DNA of 64,000 nt, taken from Hyphomicrobiales bacterium. GTDB lineage: Bacteria > Pseudomonadota > Alphaproteobacteria > Rhizobiales > Xanthobacteraceae. Location: the NCBI GenBank assembly GCA_017305555.1, contig JAFKKM010000022.1:1-64000 (forward strand), written 5' to 3'. The notes beneath the pieces are model-generated. The model worked only from the letters and a program-made list of their open reading frames with translations. It searched no databases and was not told where the DNA came from. Both the position numbers and the translations under genes were made by a program. This document shows, piece after piece, positions 45,234 to 53,437 of this stretch; position 1 is the first letter of the stretch, and each line of letters begins with the position of its first letter.

Positions 45234-45680
45234 TCAACTATATCCCACCGCTTGCTCGCGCGCCCAGGCGACAATGGCGGACGTATTCATTGCTCCTGAA
45301 GTGCGCGCGACCTCTCGTCCGTTTACAAACAACAGCATGGTCGGAATGCCCCGAATCCTGAGTTGACTCGCCATTTCAGGTTCGTCCTGTGAGTTCAGTT
45401 TGACGAGCCGCATGTCTGGCTCAAGTATGCTCGCAGCATTCGCAAAAGCCGGCCCCATCATATGACATGGCCCGCACCACGGCGCCCAGACGTCGATTAG
45501 CACTGGAATAGAGCTACGCGTGACATGGCGTTTGAACATGACTTGATCGACATCCAGTGGTGCAGCGACAAACAAAGGTTGCTTGCACGCGCCGCAATTC
45601 GCGACGTCGGTAACGTGTTCCGCCGGCACTCGATTCACTGCGGTACACTGGGGGCACACAATTTGACGACTGGCGGTCAT
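45234..45680 (-). CDS. trxC: Thioredoxin 2 (TrxC)
   Basis: Zinc-finger thioredoxin of 148 aa from ATG 45680. It shows two CxxC pairs in the N-terminus (CPQC and CGAC) that bind zinc, and the thioredoxin active site VWAPWCGPCHMMGP with RGIPTMLLFVNGRE. Trx2 reduces disulfides and persulfides during oxidative stress. It is divergent from the second BigR-type repressor across a palindromic operator, so its control by sulfane sulfur is likely. The extended frame to 45803 runs through that operator and was dropped. Confidence 0.9.
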   Translation of the reverse strand: MTASRQIVCPQCTAVNRVPAEHVTDVANCGACKQPLFVAAPLDVDQVMFKRHVTRSSIPVLIDVWAPWCGPCHMMGPAFANAASILEPDMRLVKLNSQDEPEMASQLRIRGIPTMLLFVNGREVARTSGAMNTSAIVAWAREQAVGYS

Positions 45681-45733
45681 GATCAAAACCTCTTCATGAC
45701 GGACGACTACTCGTTCTAGGTCTACGTTTGACA

Positions 45734-45772
45734 TATATTCATAATTCTGTATATTCATACCTATGAATATAC
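45734..45772. promoter_or_regulatory. Palindromic operator beside the second BigR-type gene
   Basis: TATATTCATA occurs at 45734-45743 and again at 45750-45759; the second copy forms a perfect 11-base inverted repeat (GTATATTCATA / TATGAATATAC, two-base spacer) at 45749-45772. The palindrome covers the start codon at 45763. AT-rich palindromes of this kind are known BigR/SqrR sites. It could repress both trxC and the regulator. Confidence 0.65.
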
Positions 45773-46107
45773 AAGTCAAGATCGACCCCGTCGTCATGCG
45801 CAACGCGGCGAATGATGCGAGTGAATTGCTGAGGGCACTATCAAATCACCACCGGTTGCTAATTCTTTGTCAGTTGATAGATGGCGAAAAATCCGTCGGC
45901 CAGCTCGCAGAATTTCTCGGCGTGCGGGACTCGACGACATCTCAACATCTCGCATTGTTACGCCGCGACCGCATCATTACCGGACGACGCGACGGACAGA
46001 CCGTCTGGTATCGCATCTCAAGCCAGCCAGCCCAAGACATTGTGCAGGTTTTATATGGGGTGTATTGCGCTGGATCAAAACCGCGACGCACCAAGAGACG
46101 CGTGTGA
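45763..46107 (+). CDS. Second BigR/SqrR-type ArsR repressor
   Basis: Winged-helix protein of 114 aa. DNA-binding part: SVGQLAEFLGVRDSTTSQHLALLRRDRIITGRRDGQTVWYRI. Cysteines 36 (LLILCQL) and 102 (GVYC) are again 66 residues apart, as in SqrR/BigR, which suggests sulfane-sulfur sensing. It is a paralogue of the repressor at 35129. Its start lies inside the palindrome, so it is very likely autorepressed. It is divergent from trxC and followed by a truncated DUF2892 gene. Confidence 0.83.
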   Translation: MNIQVKIDPVVMRNAANDASELLRALSNHHRLLILCQLIDGEKSVGQLAEFLGVRDSTTSQHLALLRRDRIITGRRDGQTVWYRISSQPAQDIVQVLYGVYCAGSKPRRTKRRV

Positions 46108-46198
46108 ACTGTCGGCACCACTGAACAAAGTGAGAGCGCTGGATTATCAGTTGTCGCCATGGCTCGCTCGCAACCGTTTCGTTTAGACAAATAAGACA

Positions 46199-46282
46199 AT
46201 GCCGATCGATCGCGCGGTTGCGATGTTTTCCGGCTTTGTGGTTCTTCAGTCTCCGGAGCTATCGATCCAGTTACTTCAATGA
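46199..46282 (+). pseudogene. Truncated DUF2892 gene
   Basis: The 27-codon frame begins MPIDRAVAMFSGFVVL, nearly the same as the start of the complete DUF2892 protein at 36932 (MTIDRAVMLFAGFMVL), and then diverges and stops at 46280-46282. It therefore is a 3'-truncated copy. Its position right after a BigR-type gene repeats the regulator/DUF2892 pairing of the first cluster and suggests that part of a duplicated or second sulfide operon has been lost. Confidence 0.65.
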
Positions 46283-46546
46283 CTGTACAGAACCCGACAT
46301 TGTATAAAATGGTACCACAGAAGGTGATTGACGTCTTGTAAGGTCACCTCGTTAGAAGTCGATGCCGCTGCACCGACAACAAACTTGAGAACTACGTCGT
46401 CTGACGTTCTCCCGGATCAGGCTGAATCCTGCTCGGAGGACATTATATTTTCAGACTTTCCAGCCTTCCGACCTTATATGCCTGCGCTGGCTTCCGTACC
46501 GCGGTCGATTATCGTCTCTCACCAAGTGCATTTTGACTGCTCAAGT

Positions 46547-46560
46547 CTGATCTGGATCAA
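46547..46560 (+). promoter_or_regulatory. FNR/FixK-like box (one mismatch)
   Basis: CTGATCTGGATCAA, one change from TTGAT-N4-ATCAA. It lies 226 bases upstream of ATG 46786, further than usual for direct activation. Confidence 0.5.
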
Positions 46561-46623
46561 TCCGCTCCACCTAAGGCGCCGTACATTGCATCTCCGATAG
46601 ATCTGTAAAGCAGACGAGCCTCG

Positions 46624-46637
46624 CTGACGTAGGTCAG
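46624..46637 (+). promoter_or_regulatory. Second FNR/DNR-like inverted repeat
   Basis: CTGACGTAGGTCAG, a perfect TGAC-N4-GTCA core with C/G at the outer positions instead of T/A. It is a weaker candidate CRP/FNR-family site upstream of the gene at 46786. Confidence 0.3.
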
Positions 46638-46785
46638 TTGGAGCAGAGACGGAGCCACACTGGATAGCGACCACAGACTGCAAGAGTGCGTTTCGGTCGC
46701 GCCAGCCAGCTTTTCCGCATGAAATAGCGATCGGGTCGGCCCGTCAGTTCAGCGTGACCGTCCTGAGGATCAGGAGGAATGCATC

Positions 46786-47025
46786 ATGAACGCCTACCGT
46801 GTTTCCTTCTACAAGGATCTGTTGAACTCCGACGGCCATAACTTCAAATGCCTTCAGCATCAGATCGACGTTCAATCGAACGATCCTTCGGAAGCGCTGG
46901 TCATGGCGGAACAACTGGTCGGTACTACGCCTATGGACATCGATCGTGTCGAGGTGACGCACTTGGCGAGCGACCATCGCCAACCTGAACAACCTTTCGT
47001 TCGGCCCGTCATCCCTTGCAAGTAG
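46786..47025 (+). CDS. Small conserved-looking protein of unknown function
   Basis: A 79-residue soluble protein with a strong ribosome site (CAGGAGGAATG). The sequence MNAYRVSFYKDLLNSDGHNFKCLQHQIDV suggests a small alpha/beta domain (a strand followed by F.C.Q..I.V), then SNDPSEALVMAEQLV as a helix. This looks like a RHH-free, ferredoxin-like small protein often seen near stress genes in Bradyrhizobium-type genomes. No function can be given. Two FNR-like sites upstream suggest low-oxygen expression. Confidence 0.55.
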   Translation: MNAYRVSFYKDLLNSDGHNFKCLQHQIDVQSNDPSEALVMAEQLVGTTPMDIDRVEVTHLASDHRQPEQPFVRPVIPCK

Positions 47026-47110
47026 TCATCCGGCCCCCGATCGGATTCGTTCCCGCGAACGCGTGGCTGAGCGTAGGCATCATCCGCCGTAACCATTGGC
47101 TTGAACGATC

Positions 47111-48193
47111 ATGGACATGAGAGTCGCCCCAACCGAAGTGGTCGGCACAACCGCGATGCCGCCGGCAGGAGCGCGCTCATATTCGTGGACGTCAGGCATC
47201 GCTGCCGTCGTGATCGTTCTCGGACTTGCCGCAGTCGGATGGTGGTGGTGGCGTGCGCCGGTAATCACCGTCGTTCAGGTGACCCGCGGCCCCGCCGCGG
47301 AAATCGTCTATGCGACCGGCGCGATCGAGCCGGAGACCTGGTCGCGTTCAACGCCGCTCGTTCGCGGGCGCATCGTCGAGCGCTGTCGATGCGAAGGCAA
47401 AATCGTCAGGAAAGGCGACGTGCTTGCCCGTCTCGATGACAAGGAGGCGCTCGCCACGCTCAACGACCTGCGTGCTCTCGAGGACTTCCAGCACCGCGAG
47501 TTCGACCGGCAAACGCAACTGCTGGCGCGCGGAGCAACCACGTCTCAAGCCTATCAGCGGGCCGAGAGCGACCTGGCACGTGTCCGCGCCCAGATCGCGG
47601 CGCAGGTGCAGCGACAGGACTATTATAAACTCGTAGCCCCCATGGACGGTCTCGTTCTGAAGGAGGACGGTGAAGTCGGAGACATGGTCGATCCCGGCAC
47701 GATCCTTTATCGGATCGGCCTCGAGAAGCCGCTCTGGGTCGTCGCCGAGGTGAACGAGGAAGACATCCCTCGCGTTCAAGTCGGGCAAAAAGCCTTGCTG
47801 CGAACCGACGCTTTCGCCAACCGAGTCCTGCCCGGTTTCGTCAAGCAGATCACCCCTGCGGGCGATCCCGTTGCCAAGACATTCCGCGTCAGAATCGGAC
47901 TGCCGGACGACACGCCGCTACATGTCGGGATGAGTGTCGAGGCGAACATCGTCAGCCGCGAAAAGCAGAACGTACTGCTCGTTCCGGCCAACGCCGTCAT
48001 CAACAACAGTCTGTTTGTCGTCGAAGGCGGCCGCACCAGGCGCCGTAAGGCCGAGATCGGCATTCGCGGAACCGGCTTCGTGGAGATCGTCGACGGCGTT
48101 ACTGAGAACGAGACGGTCGCCTCGCCCGCGACCGCCAACATTAAGGACAAGACGCGCGTCCGGCTACAGCTTGTGGAGGACGTGACACCGTGA
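47111..48193 (+). CDS. ABC exporter membrane fusion protein (second system)
   Basis: Adaptor of 360 aa. The membrane anchor is SGIAAVVIVLGLAAVGWWWW (about residues 29-48). Lipoyl halves are RGRIVERCRCEGKIVRKGDVLARLDD and YKLVAPMDGLVLKEDGEVGDMVDPGTIL, and the barrel includes VNEEDIPRVQVGQKALLR and HVGMSVEANI. The coiled coil between is short. A CRC motif within the first lipoyl half is unusual. It overlaps the permease start by four bases, giving adaptor-permease-ATPase on the plus strand. Confidence 0.86.
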   Translation: MDMRVAPTEVVGTTAMPPAGARSYSWTSGIAAVVIVLGLAAVGWWWWRAPVITVVQVTRGPAAEIVYATGAIEPETWSRSTPLVRGRIVERCRCEGKIVRKGDVLARLDDKEALATLNDLRALEDFQHREFDRQTQLLARGATTSQAYQRAESDLARVRAQIAAQVQRQDYYKLVAPMDGLVLKEDGEVGDMVDPGTILYRIGLEKPLWVVAEVNEEDIPRVQVGQKALLRTDAFANRVLPGFVKQITPAGDPVAKTFRVRIGLPDDTPLHVGMSVEANIVSREKQNVLLVPANAVINNSLFVVEGGRTRRRKAEIGIRGTGFVEIVDGVTENETVASPATANIKDKTRVRLQLVEDVTP

Positions 48194-49425
48194 ACCTGAT
48201 CCTGAGCATTGCCTGGACCCACGTCACCCATCGCGCCCGCCAGACGTTGGTGGCAATCGCCGGCGTGATGATGGGCGTCGGCTTCTCGATCATGATGGCG
48301 GCCATGATGGAGGGATCGCAGGACGATTTCATCAAAACACTGGTCGATGCCCTGCCGCACATCTCGGTGACGGACGAACTGCGCGAGCCGACGCGGCAGC
48401 CGGCCGAGATCGTCTACCAAGCCGCGGAATTCCATGGTCTGACGCCCGAAGCCCGTCGCCCCGGCATCAAGAACCCGATGGCGATCATTGCATCGTTGCA
48501 ATCATGGGTTCCCGGCGCGTTGACGCCATCGGTGCAATCGAAAGCCGTTCTACGCTTCGCCGGCCGAAACCTGACGCTTTCGATCGTCGGCATCGACCCG
48601 CGCACAGAAGTCGGCGTATCGAATCTGGCGACGCATATGCGTCAGGGTACCTTGGTATCGCTCTATCGGGCATCGAACGCAATTCTGCTCGGCGACCGGC
48701 TGGCGACCAAGATCGGTGCGCGCGTCAATTCCAACGTAACCCTGACTTCCGCCCAAGGCGCCGTGATGACCGCGAGGGTTGTCGGCATGTTTCACTCCGG
48801 TTTCCGGGTCACCGACGAAACGACGGGGTATGTCCTGCTCAAGACCGCGCAGATTCTCGAAATGCAGACCGGAATCGTCAACGAAATTCGCGTGCGAGCG
48901 CGTGATCCGATGAACGCCCGGCTGATCAGCGAGCGTATCGGCGAGCAGACCGGCTATAAATCGATTTCGTGGCAGGAAGCACAGGAAGATCTGCTGTCGA
49001 CGATCACGCTACGCAACGTGCTGATGTACACGATCGTCGGCGCTATTTTGCTGGTAGCGAGCTTTGGCACCTACAATATCATTTCCACCATTACGCATGA
49101 GAAAATACGCGACATCGCAATCCTGAAATCGCTCGGGTTCAGAAATCAGGCCATCCGGTCGATTTTTATCATCGAGGCAGGTTTGGTCGGGCTGGCCGGC
49201 GCTCTGCTTGGCTGGCTCCTTGGCTATCTTCTGACCTGGGGCGTGGCCTCGCTGGAATTCAAGACACCATTCTCCGATTACAATCACCTGCCCGTTCTCT
49301 ACACGATGAAACACTATCTGCTCGCCACCGCGGTTGCGTTGGCGTCCAGTCTGATCGCCGGTTACTTTCCGGCGCACGCGGCGGCGCGGTTGCATCCAGT
49401 GGATATCATCAGAGGTGCAACGTGA
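48190..49425 (+). CDS. ABC exporter permease (FtsX/LolE-like, second system)
   Basis: Permease of 411 aa. N-terminal helix (TLVAIAGVMMGVGFSIMMAAMMEGSQ), a large periplasmic domain (roughly 45-280) and three C-terminal helices with TITHEKIRDIAILKSLGFRNQAIRSIFIIEAGLVGLAGALLGW, the conserved FtsX block. The LolC/E/MacB class extracts substrates from the outer leaflet or periplasm. The substrate is unknown. Confidence 0.88.
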   Translation: MNLILSIAWTHVTHRARQTLVAIAGVMMGVGFSIMMAAMMEGSQDDFIKTLVDALPHISVTDELREPTRQPAEIVYQAAEFHGLTPEARRPGIKNPMAIIASLQSWVPGALTPSVQSKAVLRFAGRNLTLSIVGIDPRTEVGVSNLATHMRQGTLVSLYRASNAILLGDRLATKIGARVNSNVTLTSAQGAVMTARVVGMFHSGFRVTDETTGYVLLKTAQILEMQTGIVNEIRVRARDPMNARLISERIGEQTGYKSISWQEAQEDLLSTITLRNVLMYTIVGAILLVASFGTYNIISTITHEKIRDIAILKSLGFRNQAIRSIFIIEAGLVGLAGALLGWLLGYLLTWGVASLEFKTPFSDYNHLPVLYTMKHYLLATAVALASSLIAGYFPAHAAARLHPVDIIRGAT

Positions 49426-50129
49426 CCCCGCTTATCGAGGCACGCAACGTCACCAAAATCCTCGCGGGGACGGTGCCGGTGACCCTTGTGAAGGATATCA
49501 ACCTCGCGATTATGCCGCGCGAATTCGTTGCCATTACCGGCCCCTCCGGTTCCGGCAAGTCATCGCTTCTGTACTTGCTTGGATTGCTCGACTTGCCCAC
49601 GATCGGCGACGTTCTGATCGATGGCCGTTCAACGAATGTCATGCTGGAAGACGAGCGCGCCGAGGTTCGGCTAAGCCGGATAGGATTCGTCTTCCAGTTT
49701 CACTTTCTGCTGCCTGAGTTCAGCATCACCGAGAATGTCGCTTTGCCGATGCGCGCGCTGGGCGGATTGTCGGCGCGCGCCGCCGCCTCACGCGCCGAGG
49801 AACTGCTGTCATCGTTCGGGCTAAGCGATCATCTTCGCAAAACGCCCGATCAACTGTCGGGCGGGCAGCGCCAGCGCGTCGCCGTCGCCCGCGCGCTGGC
49901 CAACGACCCTCCGGTCATTCTTGCCGATGAACCGACCGGAAGCCTGGATACGCTCGCCACCTCTCAGGTCTTCGACATCCTTCGCGACCTTGTAACGCGC
50001 GGCGGCAAAACCGTCGTCGCGGTCACGCATGACCTCAACCTTGCCGCTCGAATGCATCGGCGCATTCATGTCGTTGACGGTCGGATCGCAAGCGATGAAG
50101 CCACGGCGCTGGCGGCAAATGCTCAATGA
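49422..50129 (+). CDS. ABC transporter ATPase (LolD-like, second system)
   Basis: ATPase of 235 aa with Walker [17 protein letters not shown], signature [18 protein letters not shown], Walker [13 protein letters not shown] and [12 protein letters not shown] (H-loop). The start overlaps the permease stop by four bases. It completes the second DevBCA/MacAB-type exporter, which is only about 2 kb from the first one (42086-45160), with trxC and the repressor between. Confidence 0.9.
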   Translation: MTPLIEARNVTKILAGTVPVTLVKDINLAIMPREFVAITGPSGSGKSSLLYLLGLLDLPTIGDVLIDGRSTNVMLEDERAEVRLSRIGFVFQFHFLLPEFSITENVALPMRALGGLSARAAASRAEELLSSFGLSDHLRKTPDQLSGGQRQRVAVARALANDPPVILADEPTGSLDTLATSQVFDILRDLVTRGGKTVVAVTHDLNLAARMHRRIHVVDGRIASDEATALAANAQ

Positions 50130-50169
50130 AGGCCAAGAACCCGCTGACCGAGAGCGGTGACGGTCCCGC

Positions 50170-50183
50170 TTGATCGGGATCAA
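50170..50183 (+). promoter_or_regulatory. FNR/FixK-type box upstream of the P-type ATPase
   Basis: TTGATCGGGATCAA, a perfect match. It lies inside the over-long open frame that begins at 50157 and so argues for the downstream start at 50298. A class II promoter would start transcription near 50218. Confidence 0.8.
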
Positions 50184-50297
50184 GGTCGCACAAGGCAAAT
50201 CTTGAAACTATTGCTCAGCATCGCAGTTGTCCGGGCTTCAAAAGACTTTCATGCCAGGACACCGGCTATTTCTTCTATCGACCGATCCGGATTTGTC

Positions 50298-52850
50298 ATG
50301 GATGAATGCTCATCAGGCGATAAGCAAAGGTCGTCAGGTCTGACCGAGTCGGAGGCCAAGATTCGGCTCGCGCAAAACGGACCGAACGTCATTCGCACCG
50401 GACAAACCCGCGGCATTCTTCACATCCTGGGCGAAACGCTGCGCGAACCGACTTTCATTCTGCTGCTCGCCGCGGGCGGACTTTACCTCTTTCTGGGGAG
50501 CCTGGGGGAAGGCCTGTTTGTCTTTGCCGGCGCCGTGACCTCGCTCGGATTGGTGATCTTTCAGGAGGCGCGAAGCGAGCGCGCGTTACAAGCGTTGCAA
50601 GCTCTGGCAGAGCCAGAAGCGAGAGTCATTCGAGACGGCCGGGAACGGCGAATCCCCTCGCGTGACGTGGTGACCGGCGATCTCATGCTAATTGCGGCCG
50701 GCGACCGTATCGCCGCCGACGGACAGATCGCATCGGCGGGTGTCGTCACGATCGATGAATCACTCTTATCGGGCGAATCCGTACCGGTCTCGAAGTCGTC
50801 GCTTCAAAGCGAACGCTTCGACGAGGCGCAGACGCTGGCCTTTGCCGGCACGCTTGTCGTCGCCGGCGACACGACGATCCGGGTGACCGCGACCGGAGCG
50901 GCCACGCGTCTTGGGAAAATCGGCACATCGTTGCAATCCATTCAGCAGGAGCCAACCCCGTTGCAACGCTCCTCGGCGCGTCTCGTCGCGCGTCTCGGGA
51001 TCGTCGGCCTGGTCATCTGCCTTGCCGTGGTCGCCGCTTACGGCTTTCTGCGCGACGACTGGATTGCCGGCCTGCTCGCCGGCATCACGCTGGCGATCGC
51101 CATGGTGCCGGAGGAGTTTCCGATGGTGCTCGCGATCTTCATGGCCGTCGGCGCCTGGCGGCTGGCTCAGCACAATGTCCTGGTCCGTCGTGCGGCGGCG
51201 GTCGAGACGCTGGGCGCGATCAACTTCCTGTGCGTCGACAAAACCGGAACGTTGACGGAAAACCGGATGACCGTTGCCGCCATCTGGACCGATGGCGCGA
51301 TGCACTGGCCCGACGCCCGGAATCGCAATACGGACGTCGGCAACGTGCTCGCGATGGCGGCGCTGTCGTCTGCCGTCCATCCGGTCGATCCGATGGACGT
51401 CGCCCTTCGAGCCTTGGTCCCGAGCGCGTATGAGGACCACGCCATTGCCGACGAGATGCCATTGAAAACCCGCGGGCTCCAGCCGGATTTGCTGGCGGTC
51501 ATCAATGTCTGGCGGACCGGCGAGAAGATGATTTTTGCCACCAAGGGCGCGCCGGAAGCCATCTTCCGGATCTGCCGGATGCCCGAGCAGACCCAGCGGG
51601 ACATGCTCGCCACTGTCGCCGCAATGGCTGAACAGGGCCTGCGCGTTCTCGGCGTCGCCTCCCATGTCCAAGCGGCACCATTGCCGCTGGACCTCGCGGA
51701 GGCTCCGTTTCAATTCGCAGGGTTGATCGGCTTTCGCGATCCCATCCGTGCCGGTGTTCCGGATGCGATCAGGATCGCCGATCAGGCGGGAATTTCAGTC
51801 GCCATGATCACCGGCGACTATCCGGCGACGGCGCTGGCGATCGCGCGCGAAGCGGGCATTTCCGTGGAGGCAGGCCTCCTCACCGGACGTGAAATCGCGG
51901 ACATGGATTCAGCGACACTTCGCGAGCGCCTGAAGACCGTCCGCATCTTTGCCCGGGTGATGCCTGACCAGAAGCTGGCGCTGGTCGAAGCATTGAAGGA
52001 AAGTCAGATGATCGTTGCGATGACCGGCGACGGGATCAACGACGCTCCTGCCCTCAAGGCTGCCCAAGTTGGCGTGGCGATGGGTCAGCGAGGGACTGAC
52101 GTGGCTCGGGAAGCAGCCGACATCGTTCTGTTGGACGACAGCTTCCCGTCGATCATCGGCGGGATCAAGCTTGGTCGTCGGATTTTCGCAAATCTGCGCA
52201 AGGCGCTGATTTTCATTACGGCAACTCACATTCCGATCGCCGGGCTGGCATTGCTGCCGGTTCTGTTTGCGCTGCCTCCACTCCTCTTTCCGATGCACGT
52301 CATCCTGCTTGAACTTGCGATCGATCCGGTATGCTCGCTTGTATTCGAAGCCGAGCCTCCTACGGCGAGGATCATGCAACAACCGCCGCGAAAGAATATC
52401 TCGCTGTTTGGGCGCCGTGAGCTGCTACTCAGCGTCGCGCAAGGATCGATGATCCTGCTTACGGCCTTTTCGATCTACTACAGCCTGCTTCATTTCGGAT
52501 ACGAAGTCACCGACGCGCGCGCGGCGGGGTTTATCGTTACAATCCTCGGTAACCTGACCCTGGCATTTGCCGATTCCGCCGAAGTCGGAACATCGTTCTT
52601 CGATCGCCGGCGGTATGCGTTCTGGAGCATTTTCATCTCGATGATCGTGGTCGTGACCGTCTTGCTGACAGTCGATGAAGTCGGCGCATTGTTCCAGATC
52701 ACCACGCCGCCGCTTCCCGTTCTGATATTGACAATTGCTGCCGGGACCATGGCCGGCAGTTGGTATGGCGTCGGCAAGGTCATTGCAAATTCGCGGCTAT
52801 TGACATCATGGACGGCCGACCAGGCTGACGCCGCGGATTATTCCAATTGA
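50298..52850 (+). CDS. P2-type cation-transporting ATPase
   Basis: Membrane ion pump of 850 aa from ATG 50298 (MDECSSGDKQRSSGLTESEA). Features: the TGES loop (LLSGESVPVSK), PEEFPM in the fourth helix, the phosphorylation site CVDKTGTLTENRM with Asp314, KGAPEAIF, the hinge MTGDGINDAPALKAAQVGVAMG, and six C-terminal helices. It lacks the CPx motif and heavy-metal domains of copper pumps, so it cannot replace CcoI. PEEFP proteins are P2-like and may move Ca, Mg or protons. A FixK-type box lies upstream, suggesting induction at low oxygen. Confidence 0.9.
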   Translation: MDECSSGDKQRSSGLTESEAKIRLAQNGPNVIRTGQTRGILHILGETLREPTFILLLAAGGLYLFLGSLGEGLFVFAGAVTSLGLVIFQEARSERALQALQALAEPEARVIRDGRERRIPSRDVVTGDLMLIAAGDRIAADGQIASAGVVTIDESLLSGESVPVSKSSLQSERFDEAQTLAFAGTLVVAGDTTIRVTATGAATRLGKIGTSLQSIQQEPTPLQRSSARLVARLGIVGLVICLAVVAAYGFLRDDWIAGLLAGITLAIAMVPEEFPMVLAIFMAVGAWRLAQHNVLVRRAAAVETLGAINFLCVDKTGTLTENRMTVAAIWTDGAMHWPDARNRNTDVGNVLAMAALSSAVHPVDPMDVALRALVPSAYEDHAIADEMPLKTRGLQPDLLAVINVWRTGEKMIFATKGAPEAIFRICRMPEQTQRDMLATVAAMAEQGLRVLGVASHVQAAPLPLDLAEAPFQFAGLIGFRDPIRAGVPDAIRIADQAGISVAMITGDYPATALAIAREAGISVEAGLLTGREIADMDSATLRERLKTVRIFARVMPDQKLALVEALKESQMIVAMTGDGINDAPALKAAQVGVAMGQRGTDVAREAADIVLLDDSFPSIIGGIKLGRRIFANLRKALIFITATHIPIAGLALLPVLFALPPLLFPMHVILLELAIDPVCSLVFEAEPPTARIMQQPPRKNISLFGRRELLLSVAQGSMILLTAFSIYYSLLHFGYEVTDARAAGFIVTILGNLTLAFADSAEVGTSFFDRRRYAFWSIFISMIVVVTVLLTVDEVGALFQITTPPLPVLILTIAAGTMAGSWYGVGKVIANSRLLTSWTADQADAADYSN

Positions 52851-52923
52851 GTCGTCCTCGGTCAACGGTCGCTTCCGGCACCTTGATCTCGTCCACGGAA
52901 TGCGCAGGATTCCGACGATGGCG

Positions 52924-53379
52924 TCAGCCGGCTGCCTCACTTGCGAGATGCTTTTCGATTTCGCCGACCGTGTGCCCGGTCAGATCCTTGCCTATCTCGG
53001 CGAGAACACACGTCCTCACGTCCGCGTCGAAGGCATTCCGCAAGTCTGCCAGTGTTCGCGGTGGCGCAACGACCACGAGAGCCTTGACCTTATTGGCTCG
53101 AACCATCTGCTCCATGGCGGACGCGACGGTCTGCGCGAATCGATGCTCCTCGAGGTCATGCCAATCGGTCGTCTCGACCGCGCTCTTGCGGCCCGGCAGC
53201 GCTGCCGCGCTCACACGCCCGGGCCGATCGCTGCCCTGTTCGCGCGTCATCGGATTGACATCTTCAAAGACCTTCTCGGTCGTCAAATGCAGCGATAGAG
53301 CATCGCCGGTGTTTCGCAGGAACAATGCCTTTCGACCGTCGCCGACAAACACCAACGCGTTCCGGGGAATTTTAAACAT
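52924..53379 (-). CDS. Host attachment protein (baeRF-like)
   Basis: Protein of 151 aa of the host-attachment family (PF10116, related to bacterial eRF1-like baeRF proteins). Key blocks: ALVFVGDGRKALFLRNTGD, WHDLEEHRFAQTVASAMEQMVRANKVKALVVVAPPRTLADLRNAF and LAEIGKDLTGHTVGEIEKHL. AAGGAG precedes ATG 53379; a frame extension to 53958 was dropped. The historical name comes from Agrobacterium attachment work, whereas the fold suggests a ribosome-linked stress role. It follows the PCMT fusion gene by 58 bases. Confidence 0.85.
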   Translation of the reverse strand: MFKIPRNALVFVGDGRKALFLRNTGDALSLHLTTEKVFEDVNPMTREQGSDRPGRVSAAALPGRKSAVETTDWHDLEEHRFAQTVASAMEQMVRANKVKALVVVAPPRTLADLRNAFDADVRTCVLAEIGKDLTGHTVGEIEKHLASEAAG

Positions 53380-53437
53380 GCTGACATGCTCCTTGAGATA
53401 GTTGCGTTCTCTCCAGCGTCTTCGGAGAGCCGCGCCG

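Larger units (their letters stand above)
46283..46785. other. Gene-free region with FNR-like sites
   Basis: No convincing gene; a 90-codon frame at 46328 shows no known pattern or start signal. The region contains the weak FNR/FixK-like sites described separately (46547 and 46624) and a CCTGA-GGA-TCAGG inverted pair next to the ribosome site of the gene at 46786. It is likely the long leader or promoter of that gene. Confidence 0.4.
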
